A stretch of 53,265 nt of DNA. Source: an uncultured Clostridia bacterium. Lineage in GTDB: Bacteria > Bacillota > Clostridia > Oscillospirales > Ruminococcaceae. The notes under the pieces are model-generated. The model did not search any database, was not told where the DNA came from, and saw only the letters and a list, made by a program, of their open reading frames with translations. The stretch's first letter is position 1, and each line of letters begins with the position of its first letter. This document shows positions 16,463 to 25,391 of the stretch, one piece after another. The stretch is taken from the NCBI GenBank assembly GCA_947624155.1, contig CANQJB010000007.1:1-53265 (forward strand), written 5' to 3'. The position numbers were made by a program, and so were the translations under genes.

Positions 16463-17313
16463 ATGAAAAAAACAATTAAAATTGCCGTTTCGGTCATAAT
16501 GCGGCGGCGCTGATTCTTTCAACCCAGCTGACAGCCTTTGCCGACGACGAGCCGGTGGTCTATTACTTTGTAGACTGCGGCGACTATCTCGTTGACACCG
16601 TTTCCGACGGCGACGCTTTCGGCGCACTCAATTCGGTCACCGACCAGTTCTTCGGAGCTGACCCGTCGACCGGTATGCAGTGGGGCGTTGTCGACGAAAC
16701 GCTCGACGCGGCCTCGACCGAATCCTACGGCGATTCGAGATTCAACACGACATGGACCTGGGCTTTTGAGTACAATGACGCCGGTGCAGATGTCCCGAAG
16801 GAGAAGTCAAACCGCTATTGCCACAATATGTTTGAAAACGGCCTCGACCGAGTCATCACCTATAATTTCGAGCTTCCCGAGGACGGCGAATATACCGTCG
16901 AAGTCGGCTTTGCCTCGCCTTAGGAAAACTCTGTTCCCGCTGAGCTTTATCTCAACGGCAGCCTCGCCGAAGACGGAATAATGGCGACGCCTGATGAGTG
17001 CGGCGTTGCAGCCGGCACAGCTTCTCCGGTTGACGGCTTTATCACCGTCGAGGGCAAATCCGATATGCCGACTCTGAACATTGCCTATATCATCATTTCA
17101 AAGGTTCCCGAGCCTGAGCCTGAGCCGGAACCCGAGCCCGAGCCTGAAGCAGCACCTGCCGAGACCGACAGCGGCTCCGCGCCTGCCGAAGAAGCTCCCG
17201 CTCCCGAAGCAACAGCACCCGCCGAGCAGTCCGCTCCCGCGACCGGCCTTTCGATTGCCCTTCTTCCTGCGGCGATCGCCCTTGCAGCGGCAGCGATTTC
17301 AAAGAGAAGATAA
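16463..17313 (+). pseudogene. Broken secreted malectin-like surface protein with PATG C-terminal tail
   Basis: ATG 16463 has a GGAGG and starts a signal peptide (MKKTIKIAVSVI) that runs into a stop. Adding one base near 16500 restores AAALILSTQLTAFADD and a long protein, so one base has been lost. The body (VYYFVDCGDYLVDTVSDGD, FGADPSTGMQWG, DGEYTVEVGFASP) resembles malectin-like carbohydrate-binding domains attached to clostridial glycosidases. A TAG at 16921-16923 interrupts it again, and the frame then continues ENSVPAELYLNG. The C-terminus is a Pro-Glu repeat linker, an Ala/Pro/Glu-rich region, then PATG, a hydrophobic helix and SKRR. It is probably non-functional. It neighbours a GH2 gene, which suits a carbohydrate role. 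Confidence 0.75.
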
Positions 17314-17345
17314 GGATATTCATCCTGATACATTTCATGAGCAAG

Positions 17346-17378
17346 CCCCCGAGCGCCTGCCGCCCGGGGGTGGTTTTT
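17346..17378 (+). terminator. Terminator after the malectin-like pseudogene
   Basis: CCCCCG (17346-17351) pairs with CGGGGG (17365-17370), followed by TGGTTTTT. Confidence 0.7.
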
Positions 17379-17482
17379 AATATTTGCTTTTTCGGGGGCA
17401 TTTGCCGCACTCTTGTTTTCCGTCTCAGTCTATGCAGATCACGCTGAAATCAATGCAGATTTAATCTTTACACCCGCTTTTC

Positions 17483-17510
17483 TTGACTTTTCCGCTCGCA
17501 AAGCTATAAT
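17483..17510 (+). promoter_or_regulatory. Promoter of the GH2 gene
   Basis: TTGACT (17483-17488), a 16-base spacer and TATAAT (17505-17510). It is only about 20 bases from the start codon. Confidence 0.7.
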
Positions 17511-17530
17511 TGAATCAGGAGGCGATAATA

Positions 17531-19237
17531 ATGAACGTTCCGAGACCCGAACACCCCAGCCCGCAGTTTATGCGAAAAAACTGGCAAAATCTCAACGGCA
17601 GATGGGAATTTGAAACCGACAATTCAAAAAGCGGAATTGACAGAAAATTATATGAGGCTGACCGTCTGAGCGGAAGCATCACAGTCCCGTTCTGCCCCGA
17701 AAGCGAGCTTTCCGGAGTTGGCAACAAAGACTTCATGAACGCCGTTTGGTATCGCAGAACCTTTATTTTAAGCGATTCACAGCTCTCCGGCCGCGTGATT
17801 CTTCACTTCGGCGCCGTCGACTATGAAGCGATTGTATGGATAAACGGCTCCGAGGTCGGCAGACACAAAGGCGGCTATACCTCCTTTGAATTTGACATTT
17901 CATCTCATGTCCGCATCGGAGAAAATTCGCTAACCCTCTGCGCAATCGACGACGTCCGCGCCCCATATCAGCCGCGCGGCAAGCAGTCTGAGCTCTATTA
18001 CTCCCACGGCTGCGACTACACCCGAACTACCGGAATCTGGCAGACCGTCTGGCTCGAATTTGTCCCGAAAAGCTATATCAAGAGCGTTAAATTCTATCCC
18101 GACTCATTGAACCAAAAGGTAACTCTTGCCGCCGATCTCTGCGGCCGCGGCGATCTCTCCGCAACCGTGACTTATGAGGGAAGGCAGGTCGGCAGCGGCT
18201 TCGGCGAGTCGTCCGGCGGACTTCTGACCCTCGATATTCCGCTGTCCGAAAAACATCTCTGGGAGGTCGGAAACGGGCGGCTCTACAACGTCTGCCTGAA
18301 ATTCGGCGAGGACGAAGTCGAAAGCTACTTCGGTCTGAGAAGCGTGCGGCTCGAGGGCAAAAAGTTTTTGATAAACGAAAAATCCGTATTCCAGAGGTTA
18401 GTTCTCGACCAGGGCTTTTATCCCGACGGAATCTACACTGCACCTAGCGAAGACGCGCTCGTCCGCGACATCGAGCTCTCTTTGGCTCTCGGCTTCAACG
18501 GTGCAAGGCTCCACCAAAAGGTCTTTGAACCGCGGTTTTTATACCACTGCGACCGCCTCGGCTATCTAGTCTGGGGCGAATACGCAAGCTGGGGCTTCGA
18601 CCATTCCGACCCAGCGAATCTCGGCGGCTTTCTGAACGAGTGGCAGGAGGCGGTTGCCCGCGACTTCAACCACCCCTCAATAGTCGGTTGGTGTCCCTTC
18701 AATGAAACGTGGGACTATCGCGGCCGGCCTCAGAGCGATATGATCCTTGAAACCGTTTACCGTTTCACAAAGCTCCTCGACCCGACTCGGCCCTGCATCG
18801 ACACCAGCGGCCATTTCCACGTTGTCACCGACATCTTCGACATTCACGATTACGAACAGAATCCCGAAATTTTCCGCAAAAAGCTCGAAAATTTCCCGAA
18901 CGGCGACGAGCACGCATGGAACCCCTTCCCCGAAAGACAGCGCTTTGGCGGCCAGCCGATGTTTGTCAGCGAATACGGCGGAATCAGGTGGGATAAATCG
19001 GGAGCCGAAAACGCCTGGGGTTACGGCGACGCCCCGAAAACCGAGGAGGAATTTTTGGCGCGGCTCAAGGGCCTGACCGACGCGATAATGGACAACCCCG
19101 AAATTTTCGGCCTCTGTTACACTCAGCTCTACGACGTAGAGCAGGAGGCTAACGGGCTCTATACCTATTCCCGCGAGCCGAAATTCAGCCCTGAAATAAT
19201 CCGCAGGATATTTACAAGAAAGGCCGCAATCGAATAG
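17531..19237 (+). CDS. Glycoside hydrolase family 2 (beta-galactosidase/glucuronidase-like)
   Basis: A 568-residue hydrolase with no signal peptide, so cytoplasmic. In order: the GH2 sugar-binding jelly roll (about 10-180; LNGRWEF, VWYRRTF, RGKQSELYYSHGCDYTRTTG), an immunoglobulin-like domain (about 185-275) and the TIM barrel. The acid/base Glu lies in GWCPFNETW and the nucleophile Glu in PMFVSEYGG. It probably releases a terminal beta-linked sugar from imported oligosaccharides; the exact substrate is open. The frame opens at a TTG 21 bases earlier, but AGGAGG points to ATG 17531. An AraC remnant follows. Confidence 0.9.
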   Translation: MNVPRPEHPSPQFMRKNWQNLNGRWEFETDNSKSGIDRKLYEADRLSGSITVPFCPESELSGVGNKDFMNAVWYRRTFILSDSQLSGRVILHFGAVDYEAIVWINGSEVGRHKGGYTSFEFDISSHVRIGENSLTLCAIDDVRAPYQPRGKQSELYYSHGCDYTRTTGIWQTVWLEFVPKSYIKSVKFYPDSLNQKVTLAADLCGRGDLSATVTYEGRQVGSGFGESSGGLLTLDIPLSEKHLWEVGNGRLYNVCLKFGEDEVESYFGLRSVRLEGKKFLINEKSVFQRLVLDQGFYPDGIYTAPSEDALVRDIELSLALGFNGARLHQKVFEPRFLYHCDRLGYLVWGEYASWGFDHSDPANLGGFLNEWQEAVARDFNHPSIVGWCPFNETWDYRGRPQSDMILETVYRFTKLLDPTRPCIDTSGHFHVVTDIFDIHDYEQNPEIFRKKLENFPNGDEHAWNPFPERQRFGGQPMFVSEYGGIRWDKSGAENAWGYGDAPKTEEEFLARLKGLTDAIMDNPEIFGLCYTQLYDVEQEANGLYTYSREPKFSPEIIRRIFTRKAAIE

Positions 19238-19273
19238 TCAAAACACAGACCTGTGCCGAAAAACGTTTTGGCC

Positions 19274-19426
19274 TCAACAAGAAAGCCGGTTACCGAAATC
19301 GCCGGACTCTGCGGCTTCAACAGCCCCGCCCACTTTTCGCGGCAGTTCAAGCTCGCGGTCGGCTTTTCGCCGTCGGAATACCGAAGCCGAAAAATGGAGC
19401 TCGGCAGCAATCAGCAGCTGATTTAG
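19274..19426 (+). pseudogene. Remnant of an AraC-family regulator (C-terminal helix-turn-helix)
   Basis: Fifty codons ending at TAG 19426 read TRKPVTEIAGLCGFNSPAHF, then SRQFKLAVGFSPSEYRS. This is the second helix-turn-helix of an AraC regulator without any N-terminal part. It is very similar to the same segment of the interrupted AraC gene ending at 29372. It is a decayed copy after the GH2 gene. Confidence 0.7.
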
Positions 19427-19538
19427 TGAGCAGAGCTAGAAATAACTGAATTTTGTCACATTCAGATTTAAAGAATTCTTTACATGAGATTATTTTAATA
19501 TGGGAAAGGAAGCTCTCCTCAAAAATTCCATTTTCATC

Positions 19539-19567
19539 TTGCATATCCTCCGCCGATGTGGTATTAT
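19539..19567 (+). promoter_or_regulatory. Promoter of the flavin reductase-like gene
   Basis: TTGCAT (19539-19544), a 17-base spacer and TATTAT (19562-19567); a TATAAT overlaps three bases later. Confidence 0.55.
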
Positions 19568-19624
19568 AATATCAATACCCCCTGCACACAAAATCTATTG
19601 ACATAAATTCAAGGAGGAACAGTT

Positions 19625-20176
19625 ATGAGAAAGAATTTCGGTTCAAAGCCCTGGGTATATCCCCAGCCGGTGCTGATGATCGGCACTTATGACGAAAACG
19701 GCAAACCCAACGTAATGAACGCCGCGTGGGGCGGCCAGTATGACACAAATCTCGTCATGCTCTGCCTCAGCGAACACAAAACCACCTCAAACATCAGGCT
19801 GAAAAAGGCGTTTACCGTCAGCTTCGCGACCGCGCCGACCGTCGTCGCCTGCGACTATCTCGGAATCGTCTCGGGAAATAAAGAGCCCGACAAGGTCACA
19901 AAAGCGGGCTTTACCACCACTAAAAGCGATATTGTCGACGCCCCGATCATCAACGAGCTTCCGCTGACCCTCGAGTGCAGGCTCGTCAAATTCAACGAGG
20001 ACGGCATCGTCGTCGGTGAGATAGTGAACGTCAGCGCCGACGAGAGCATTCTGACCGACGGAAATGTCGATTATAAGAAGCTCAATGCGATAATCTTCGA
20101 CCCGACCTCTGCGGCATATATCCGCCTCGGCGAAAAGGTCGGCGACGCCTTCCGCGACGGCGCAAAGCTTAAATAA
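19625..20176 (+). CDS. Flavin reductase-like FMN-binding protein
   Basis: A 183-residue protein of the flavin-reductase/DIM6-NTAB split-barrel family. Family sequence is visible in PVLMIGTYDENGKPNVMNAAWGGQ, read in two parts, and in the central SGNKEPDKVTKAGFTT and PLTLECRLVKF. Such proteins bind FMN and act as NAD(P)H flavin oxidoreductases or redox proteins in anaerobes; the partner is unknown. It is a monocistronic unit with GGAGG, promoter and terminator. Confidence 0.85.
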   Translation: MRKNFGSKPWVYPQPVLMIGTYDENGKPNVMNAAWGGQYDTNLVMLCLSEHKTTSNIRLKKAFTVSFATAPTVVACDYLGIVSGNKEPDKVTKAGFTTTKSDIVDAPIINELPLTLECRLVKFNEDGIVVGEIVNVSADESILTDGNVDYKKLNAIIFDPTSAAYIRLGEKVGDAFRDGAKLK

Positions 20177-20184
20177 TTCCCATG

Positions 20185-20210
20185 CCCGCAGGCTCGCTTG
20201 CGGGTATTTT
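20185..20210 (+). terminator. Terminator after the flavin reductase-like gene
   Basis: CCCGCA (20185-20190) pairs with TGCGGG (20199-20204), followed by TATTTT. Confidence 0.75.
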
Positions 20211-20244
20211 CTTCCCTTGGATCGCTAATATTTCGGAGGTAAAA

Positions 20245-21972
20245 ATGAAATTCGATCTTTCTCAAATCCCTTTTTCTCGCTATGGCTCATATCTCGCGGT
20301 ATCCGAGCTTGCGGCCCGCTGGCAGGGCCGCAGTATCCCGCGAGGCTTATATTTAAAGACGGTCAGCGGCTCGGCTTCAAACCCGATCGTTGCAAAAATA
20401 GCTTTGTCTACTGACGATTTTTCTGCTGAACTCGACGGCGGCTCGCTGAGTGTTTTTTCGGAAAATGCTGTGTTCGGTCTCTGCTATCCCGACCACGAAA
20501 CCCTTTTGATACGCGGCTCCGCAGGCTCGAGCCTCACGCTTGACTTTATGACCGAGAGCGGGCCTTACGACTATATTTACGAGCTCGACGCCGACGGCCG
20601 ACACTGCTATTTCGCCAATTGCTACAAAAACAACACGAGCTTCGCAATCTGGGCGCAGGAGGGCGAAATCGCGCTCGAACAGCGCTGGCGTGAGCAGTCT
20701 TCGGAGTTTTCCCGACTAAAAATTTCCGGCGAGCGCGGCTTTTTGCTGGTGATAAAAGAGGTGCAGTCGGAGTGGGACAGAAACTGCCCCGAATATGACT
20801 TCGATTCCTGCCGCCTCGCAGTCGCTGAGGAGTTTAACGCCTTCCGTTCCGGCTATCCGGTGATTGAAAATTATGAGGAACTGTCAATTTTGGGCGCATA
20901 TCTGAACTGGTCGGCTTATGTCGCCCCGAGAGGATTTTTAAAGCGTCCGGCGATGCTGATGTCTAAAAATCACATGACCAGTGTCTGGAGCTGGGATCAC
21001 TGCTTCAACGCGCTCGCACTGAGCTATAAAAATCCTGAGGCCGCATGGGAGCAGTTTATGTTAATGCTCGACTTTCAGGACGACACCGGCCGCCTGCCCG
21101 ACAGCGTGAACGATTCAAAGATTATCCGAAACTATGTCAAGCCGCCGATCCACGGCTGGGCGCTGATGAAAATGCTCGAAAGCGGAATGAAGCCGAACCG
21201 GGAACAGCTCAAAGAGGCATATGCCGCGCTCGGAAAGCAGGCGCGTTGGTGGCTGAATTACCACGATTTTGACGGCGACGGTCTGCCTGAATACGCCCAC
21301 GGCAACGACTCTGGTTGGGACAACTCGACCGTATTCGCCGCTGTTCCGCCGGTCTGCTCTCCCGACCTTCCGGCCTTCCTGATTCTTCAGCTTGACGCCC
21401 TTTCGGAACTCGCCGAGCGGCTCGATATGCCGGAGCAGTCTGAAAACTGGAAAACAGAATCAGAGAAACTGTTAAAAGCATTTTTAACTAAATGCTTTCC
21501 CGGAGATCTTCCGATCGCTTTCCGAAGCGGTGCAAATGAACCGATTGAGAATAAAAGCTTGCTGCCATATCTCTGTCTGATCCTCGGTGAAAAGCTCCCG
21601 AAGGAAAGCCGCAAAAAGATGATCGCAAGCCTCAAAACCGGAGGATTTATCAGTGAACACGGCTTTGCGACCGAGAGCCTCGGCAGTCCTTCATATCGCT
21701 CCGACGGCTACTGGCGCGGCCCGATCTGGGCGCCCTCGACCGTTATCCTCTGCGACGGCCTCAAAAAGTGCGGCGAAGAGGAACTTGCCCGCGGCGCCGC
21801 CGAAAAATTCCTGCAAATGTGCCAAACAAGCGGCTTCGCTGAGAACTTTGACGTCGTGACCGGCGCCGGTCTCAGGGACAGGGCCTACACCTGGACATCG
21901 AGCGGCGCGTTCATTCTCGCGTTTTACCGGAGCAATATCAACCGTTGCAATTGCGGTGAAAACATGGTATAA
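20245..21972 (+). CDS. GH63/MGH1-like glycoside hydrolase
   Basis: A 575-residue protein with no signal peptide. The N-terminal half is beta-rich. The C-terminal part is an (alpha/alpha)6 barrel with the motifs of the mannosylglycerate hydrolase/alpha-glucosidase group: SVWSWDHCFNALAL, GNDSGWDNST and YWRGPIWAPST. Related enzymes hydrolyse alpha-glucosides, mannosylglycerate or trehalose-like sugars; the substrate here is not known. The frame opens 63 bases upstream inside the preceding terminator, but GGAGG at about 20235 supports ATG 20245. The next promoter overlaps its 3' end. Confidence 0.82.
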   Translation: MKFDLSQIPFSRYGSYLAVSELAARWQGRSIPRGLYLKTVSGSASNPIVAKIALSTDDFSAELDGGSLSVFSENAVFGLCYPDHETLLIRGSAGSSLTLDFMTESGPYDYIYELDADGRHCYFANCYKNNTSFAIWAQEGEIALEQRWREQSSEFSRLKISGERGFLLVIKEVQSEWDRNCPEYDFDSCRLAVAEEFNAFRSGYPVIENYEELSILGAYLNWSAYVAPRGFLKRPAMLMSKNHMTSVWSWDHCFNALALSYKNPEAAWEQFMLMLDFQDDTGRLPDSVNDSKIIRNYVKPPIHGWALMKMLESGMKPNREQLKEAYAALGKQARWWLNYHDFDGDGLPEYAHGNDSGWDNSTVFAAVPPVCSPDLPAFLILQLDALSELAERLDMPEQSENWKTESEKLLKAFLTKCFPGDLPIAFRSGANEPIENKSLLPYLCLILGEKLPKESRKKMIASLKTGGFISEHGFATESLGSPSYRSDGYWRGPIWAPSTVILCDGLKKCGEEELARGAAEKFLQMCQTSGFAENFDVVTGAGLRDRAYTWTSSGAFILAFYRSNINRCNCGENMV

Positions 21973-21973
21973 T
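21945..21973 (+). promoter_or_regulatory. Promoter of the alpha/beta hydrolase gene
   Basis: TTGCAA (21945-21950), a 17-base spacer and TATAAT (21968-21973), overlapping the stop of the preceding gene. Confidence 0.7.
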
Positions 21974-22034
21974 CTTCCCGACGAATATTTGAGTGCCAGG
22001 CACGCAGGAACGTGTCAAAACGGAGGAATTTAAA

Positions 22035-23042
22035 ATGAATGATAAAAACGTTAAACGTCTTCGCTTTCTCGGCCTGACCGCAGGCGCGGCGGCCGTTTCG
22101 GCGATCTCGTCGTATTTAACGACGAAGTACATGATGAAGGTTGCGCTCGACCGCGATATCCCGAAAGCGCCGAAGGGTGCGGAAAAGCTTATCATGGGCG
22201 GCGGCCCGGGGCAGGATTTCATCGATGCACTTGAGGCTAAGTCCGAAAAGCTCGAGAAGACCGAGAACGAAACGGTCACAATAACCGCTCACGACGGCAT
22301 TCAGATTGTCGGTCACTGGATCCCCTGCGAGAATCCGAAGAGGATTTTGATCGCAATGCACGGCTGGCGTTCGTCCTGGCACCGCGATTTCGGAATGATT
22401 GCCGATTTCTGGCATGAAAACGGCTGCTCGGTTTTATATGCCGAACAGCGCGGGCAGGGGGAGAGCGGCGGCGACAGCATGGGCTTCGGTCTGACCGAGC
22501 GCTATGACTGCCTCGATTGGGTCAACTATATTAACGAACGCTTCGGCAGCGATCTGCCGATATATCTCTGCGGCGTGTCGATGGGCGCGGCGACGGTGCT
22601 CATGGCGGCGGGGCTTGATCTTCCCGAAAACGTCTGCGGAATCTGCGCTGACTGCGGCTTCACCTCTCCCAACGCCATCTGGCGCCATGTGATGAGCCAT
22701 AATATGCACATCATTTACAGCGGCCTTATGGAAGCGGTCGCGAATGAGATTTGCAAGCGGAAGACCGATTTTGAAGCGGCAGGGTATTCAACTGTCGAGG
22801 CTTTGAAAAAGACCGATGTTCCCGTCTTTTTGGCGCACGGCACCGACGACACCTTTGTTCCGGTGACGATGACCTATGAGAATTACAAGGCCTGCGCCTC
22901 GCCGAAAAAGCTGCTGATCGTCCCCGGCGCCGACCACGGAATGTCCTATTATGTCGAAAAGGACAACTACGAAGCCGCCGTTCTTGACTTCTGGAACAGG
23001 TTTGACGGGAGGAGAAGGCGTAAAGAACAAGATAATAAATAG
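22035..23042 (+). CDS. Alpha/beta hydrolase, membrane-anchored
   Basis: A 335-residue serine hydrolase. A hydrophobic segment at about residues 11-30 (LTAGAAAVSAISSYLTT) is likely an uncleaved anchor. The hydrolase core has AMHGWRSSW, the nucleophile elbow GVSMGA, the acid in GTDDTFVP and the base in GADHGMSY. This resembles the Bem46/YqkD-type esterase group; the substrate is unknown. CGGAGG supports ATG 22035 rather than the frame opening at 21993. Confidence 0.85.
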   Translation: MNDKNVKRLRFLGLTAGAAAVSAISSYLTTKYMMKVALDRDIPKAPKGAEKLIMGGGPGQDFIDALEAKSEKLEKTENETVTITAHDGIQIVGHWIPCENPKRILIAMHGWRSSWHRDFGMIADFWHENGCSVLYAEQRGQGESGGDSMGFGLTERYDCLDWVNYINERFGSDLPIYLCGVSMGAATVLMAAGLDLPENVCGICADCGFTSPNAIWRHVMSHNMHIIYSGLMEAVANEICKRKTDFEAAGYSTVEALKKTDVPVFLAHGTDDTFVPVTMTYENYKACASPKKLLIVPGADHGMSYYVEKDNYEAAVLDFWNRFDGRRRRKEQDNK

Positions 23043-23085
23043 CCGGGCTTGCTTGATAAGAGCACTTTACATTCTTTGCAAATCC

Positions 23086-23147
23086 GCCCTTGAGTCAAAA
23101 ATAACTCAAGGGCAACCCCATCGGTAATGCACTGATGGGTGGTTTTT
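23086..23147 (+). terminator. Tandem terminator hairpins after the alpha/beta hydrolase
   Basis: The first hairpin is GCCCTTGAGT (23086-23095) with ACTCAAGGGC (23104-23113). The second is formed by CCATC (about 23119) and GATGG (about 23134), followed by GTGGTTTTT. Bases 23148-23220 show nothing else. Confidence 0.75.
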
Positions 23148-23220
23148 GACCATTCCTTCTTGATTTTCAACCAAATGTGCAAATATCGCAAAATAAGAGA
23201 GAAATGCAGCAAATAACATA

Positions 23221-23249
23221 TTGACAGCTTTATTGAAATATGCTATAAT
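23221..23249 (+). promoter_or_regulatory. Consensus promoter upstream of the lipoprotein pair
   Basis: A perfect TTGACA (23221-23226), a 17-base spacer and TATAAT (23244-23249). Confidence 0.85.
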
Positions 23250-23317
23250 TATATTGCGGTATAATGAAATGCTGTTCGGAGATAGATTTTTTAATATAAA
23301 AGCAAAGGAGAATGGTT

Positions 23318-25372
23318 ATGCAAAAAACAGTAAGAATCAGAATTGCAGCGCTTTTTGACGTTTTGAAGATGAGAAATCAGACCAGCTGCGCCCGTTTCGA
23401 TTCGTCTGACGGTGTCCTATCCATGAAAAAGCTTTTAATGTCATTATCAATGATACTGCTCATCTTGGCGGGGTGCAACTCTGACCTGCCCGCCGAAATG
23501 AGCAACACCGAAAACTATGCCGAGCAAGCCGTCAGCGCGGCCGATGTTGCAGGCACCGAGTTTGCAATTGATGATGATTTCAACATATACATCGGCGGGG
23601 ATAAACTCATCAAAATGACCGCAAGCGGAGAAATTCTGAAAACATACGACGGCGTTGAATATCTTTATTCTATATGCTGTTATGACGGGCTTGTCTACGG
23701 GTATTCTCCGCTGGAAAGCTCTGTTGTCAGAGTTGATACCGAAACGGGTAAAAAAGAGACGATCAGCAGTTTTAACAGCGGCAGTATATCGGGGCTGTGC
23801 GTTTCAGGCAACGATATTTATATAATCGCCGATCAAGCCTTGCAGTACACATCTTCGCTTTATAGAATAAATGTCAAAGACGGAAGATGCGAGCAGATTT
23901 CAAATGATAAATTCTCCTGCTTATATGTATCGGAAAGCGGAAAAGCTTATTGCTATATTTTCGATGACGACAAATCTGCTATATATGAACTGACAGACGG
24001 AGAAATGACGGCTGTTTTTGAGACAGGCGACATCGGAGATGTATGTTCGTTTGTTTATGAAAACGGCACAATGTATTATTCCTCGGCTTACGGCGGCATC
24101 AAAGAGCTGACAGCAAGCGGAGAAAGCTCAGTATTCGTTTATGATGCAAATGTAATATCCAACGGAGGTATGAGATTTTTAAACGGAAATGTCGTATATC
24201 TCGACGCCGGTAAGTAAGCTATTAAGTCAAAATTTATACTCGGACAGGACTCAAACCCGATCGTCACTATTAGCGACAAATACAGCGGAAGCGGCGGCGC
24301 GAGCAGTAGCATACTGAAATTAAGTGAGATACCCGAGCTCACAGGCATACAGTGCGATGTAAAAGGATACGGCAGCTCCGAAGCAATGATCAAGCTTATG
24401 GCCGGTGACAGCGATGTTGATATATATTTTATCGACGGAACCGAAGCAAGGCTGCTCATTGAAAAAGGGATTTATACGCCTATCAACTCCGAGGTCATAA
24501 GCGAACATAATAACGGCTGCTTTGATTATTTGGCGGAGTTTTGCATTTCAGGCGGCGGGGACACGGCTTTAATGCCGCTGACATCTTCTGTGAGCGGTGT
24601 GCTTGTGCCGAAGAGCGTTGTATCGGAGCAGCAGCTTGACGGCAAAGATATTGCATATATAGATGATTACCTTGACTTTGTAAGAAATTATACTGGCACT
24701 AGAAAAGCATATTCTACCGGAGATAATCTATACTCGTTCCTGAACTATCAGTATGAAAAATACTACTGTGACTTTGCAAACGGTTTATTTGATTATAGCA
24801 CCGAAGAATATCGGCATATTTACAAAGAACTGCTCTCGGGTTATAGACGGCGCGGAGAGACTCCCGAAACGGTGACAGGATTTGTCCACTCGAACGGCAG
24901 CGAAAAACTTGATGTGAATAACGTCTTAGCTGCCGAAGGAGATTTTAGCGGTTATGTTGACTTTGCAGACGATTGGAGAGCCTATCCTATTCCGAAAATC
25001 TCTGCGCAGGTCGAAGCAAATTTTGTTAATGCCGTGTTTGCGTTTATAAATCCGAACAGTAATAACAAAGAGGCCGCGATAAAGGTTTTGGAAGCTGTCG
25101 CAGAGAATTATAACGAACTGACGGACGAAGTCGCCTATGAAGTCTTCTGTTACCCCTTTATAAAGAAAGACAAAGCAGAATACGGAGAAAAATATCAGAC
25201 CGACAGCGATTTGTTCAATGATTTTTATGAGATAGCTGCAAACGGTTTTGTGCATGAATATCAGATCGCGAGTTACCGAAATGATATTGACGAATACCAG
25301 TCGGGAAGTTTATCGCTTGATGATGCGATAGCTATGTATCGACGCGAGATAGATATTTGGCTGAATGAGTGA
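23318..25372 (+). pseudogene. Interrupted propeller/solute-binding lipoprotein (paralogue 1)
   Basis: One frame runs from ATG 23318 (AAAGGAG upstream) to TGA 25372, broken only by TAA at 24215-24217. The lipoprotein signal begins at ATG 23423 (MKKLLMSLSMILLILAGC) and is nearly identical to that of the intact paralogue that follows. So about 35 residues encoded before it are probably not native, and the native RBS site (GACGGTG) has decayed relative to the paralogue's GAAGGAA. The N-terminal part before the stop has repeated beta strands like a propeller (IYIGGDKLIKM, LYRINVKDG). The part after it resembles an extracellular solute-binding protein (IKLMAGDSDVDIYFIDG, FVNAVFAFINPNSNN). It is probably inactive as a full-length protein. 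Confidence 0.75.
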
Positions 25373-25391
25373 TTATGAAGGAATTCTCCCC

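Noticed and set aside
24215..24217. Recoding of TAA as a sense codon in lipoprotein 1
   Set aside because: TAA also ends many intact genes here, such as rplU, and the gene's RBS has decayed too, so pseudogene formation is the simpler reading.
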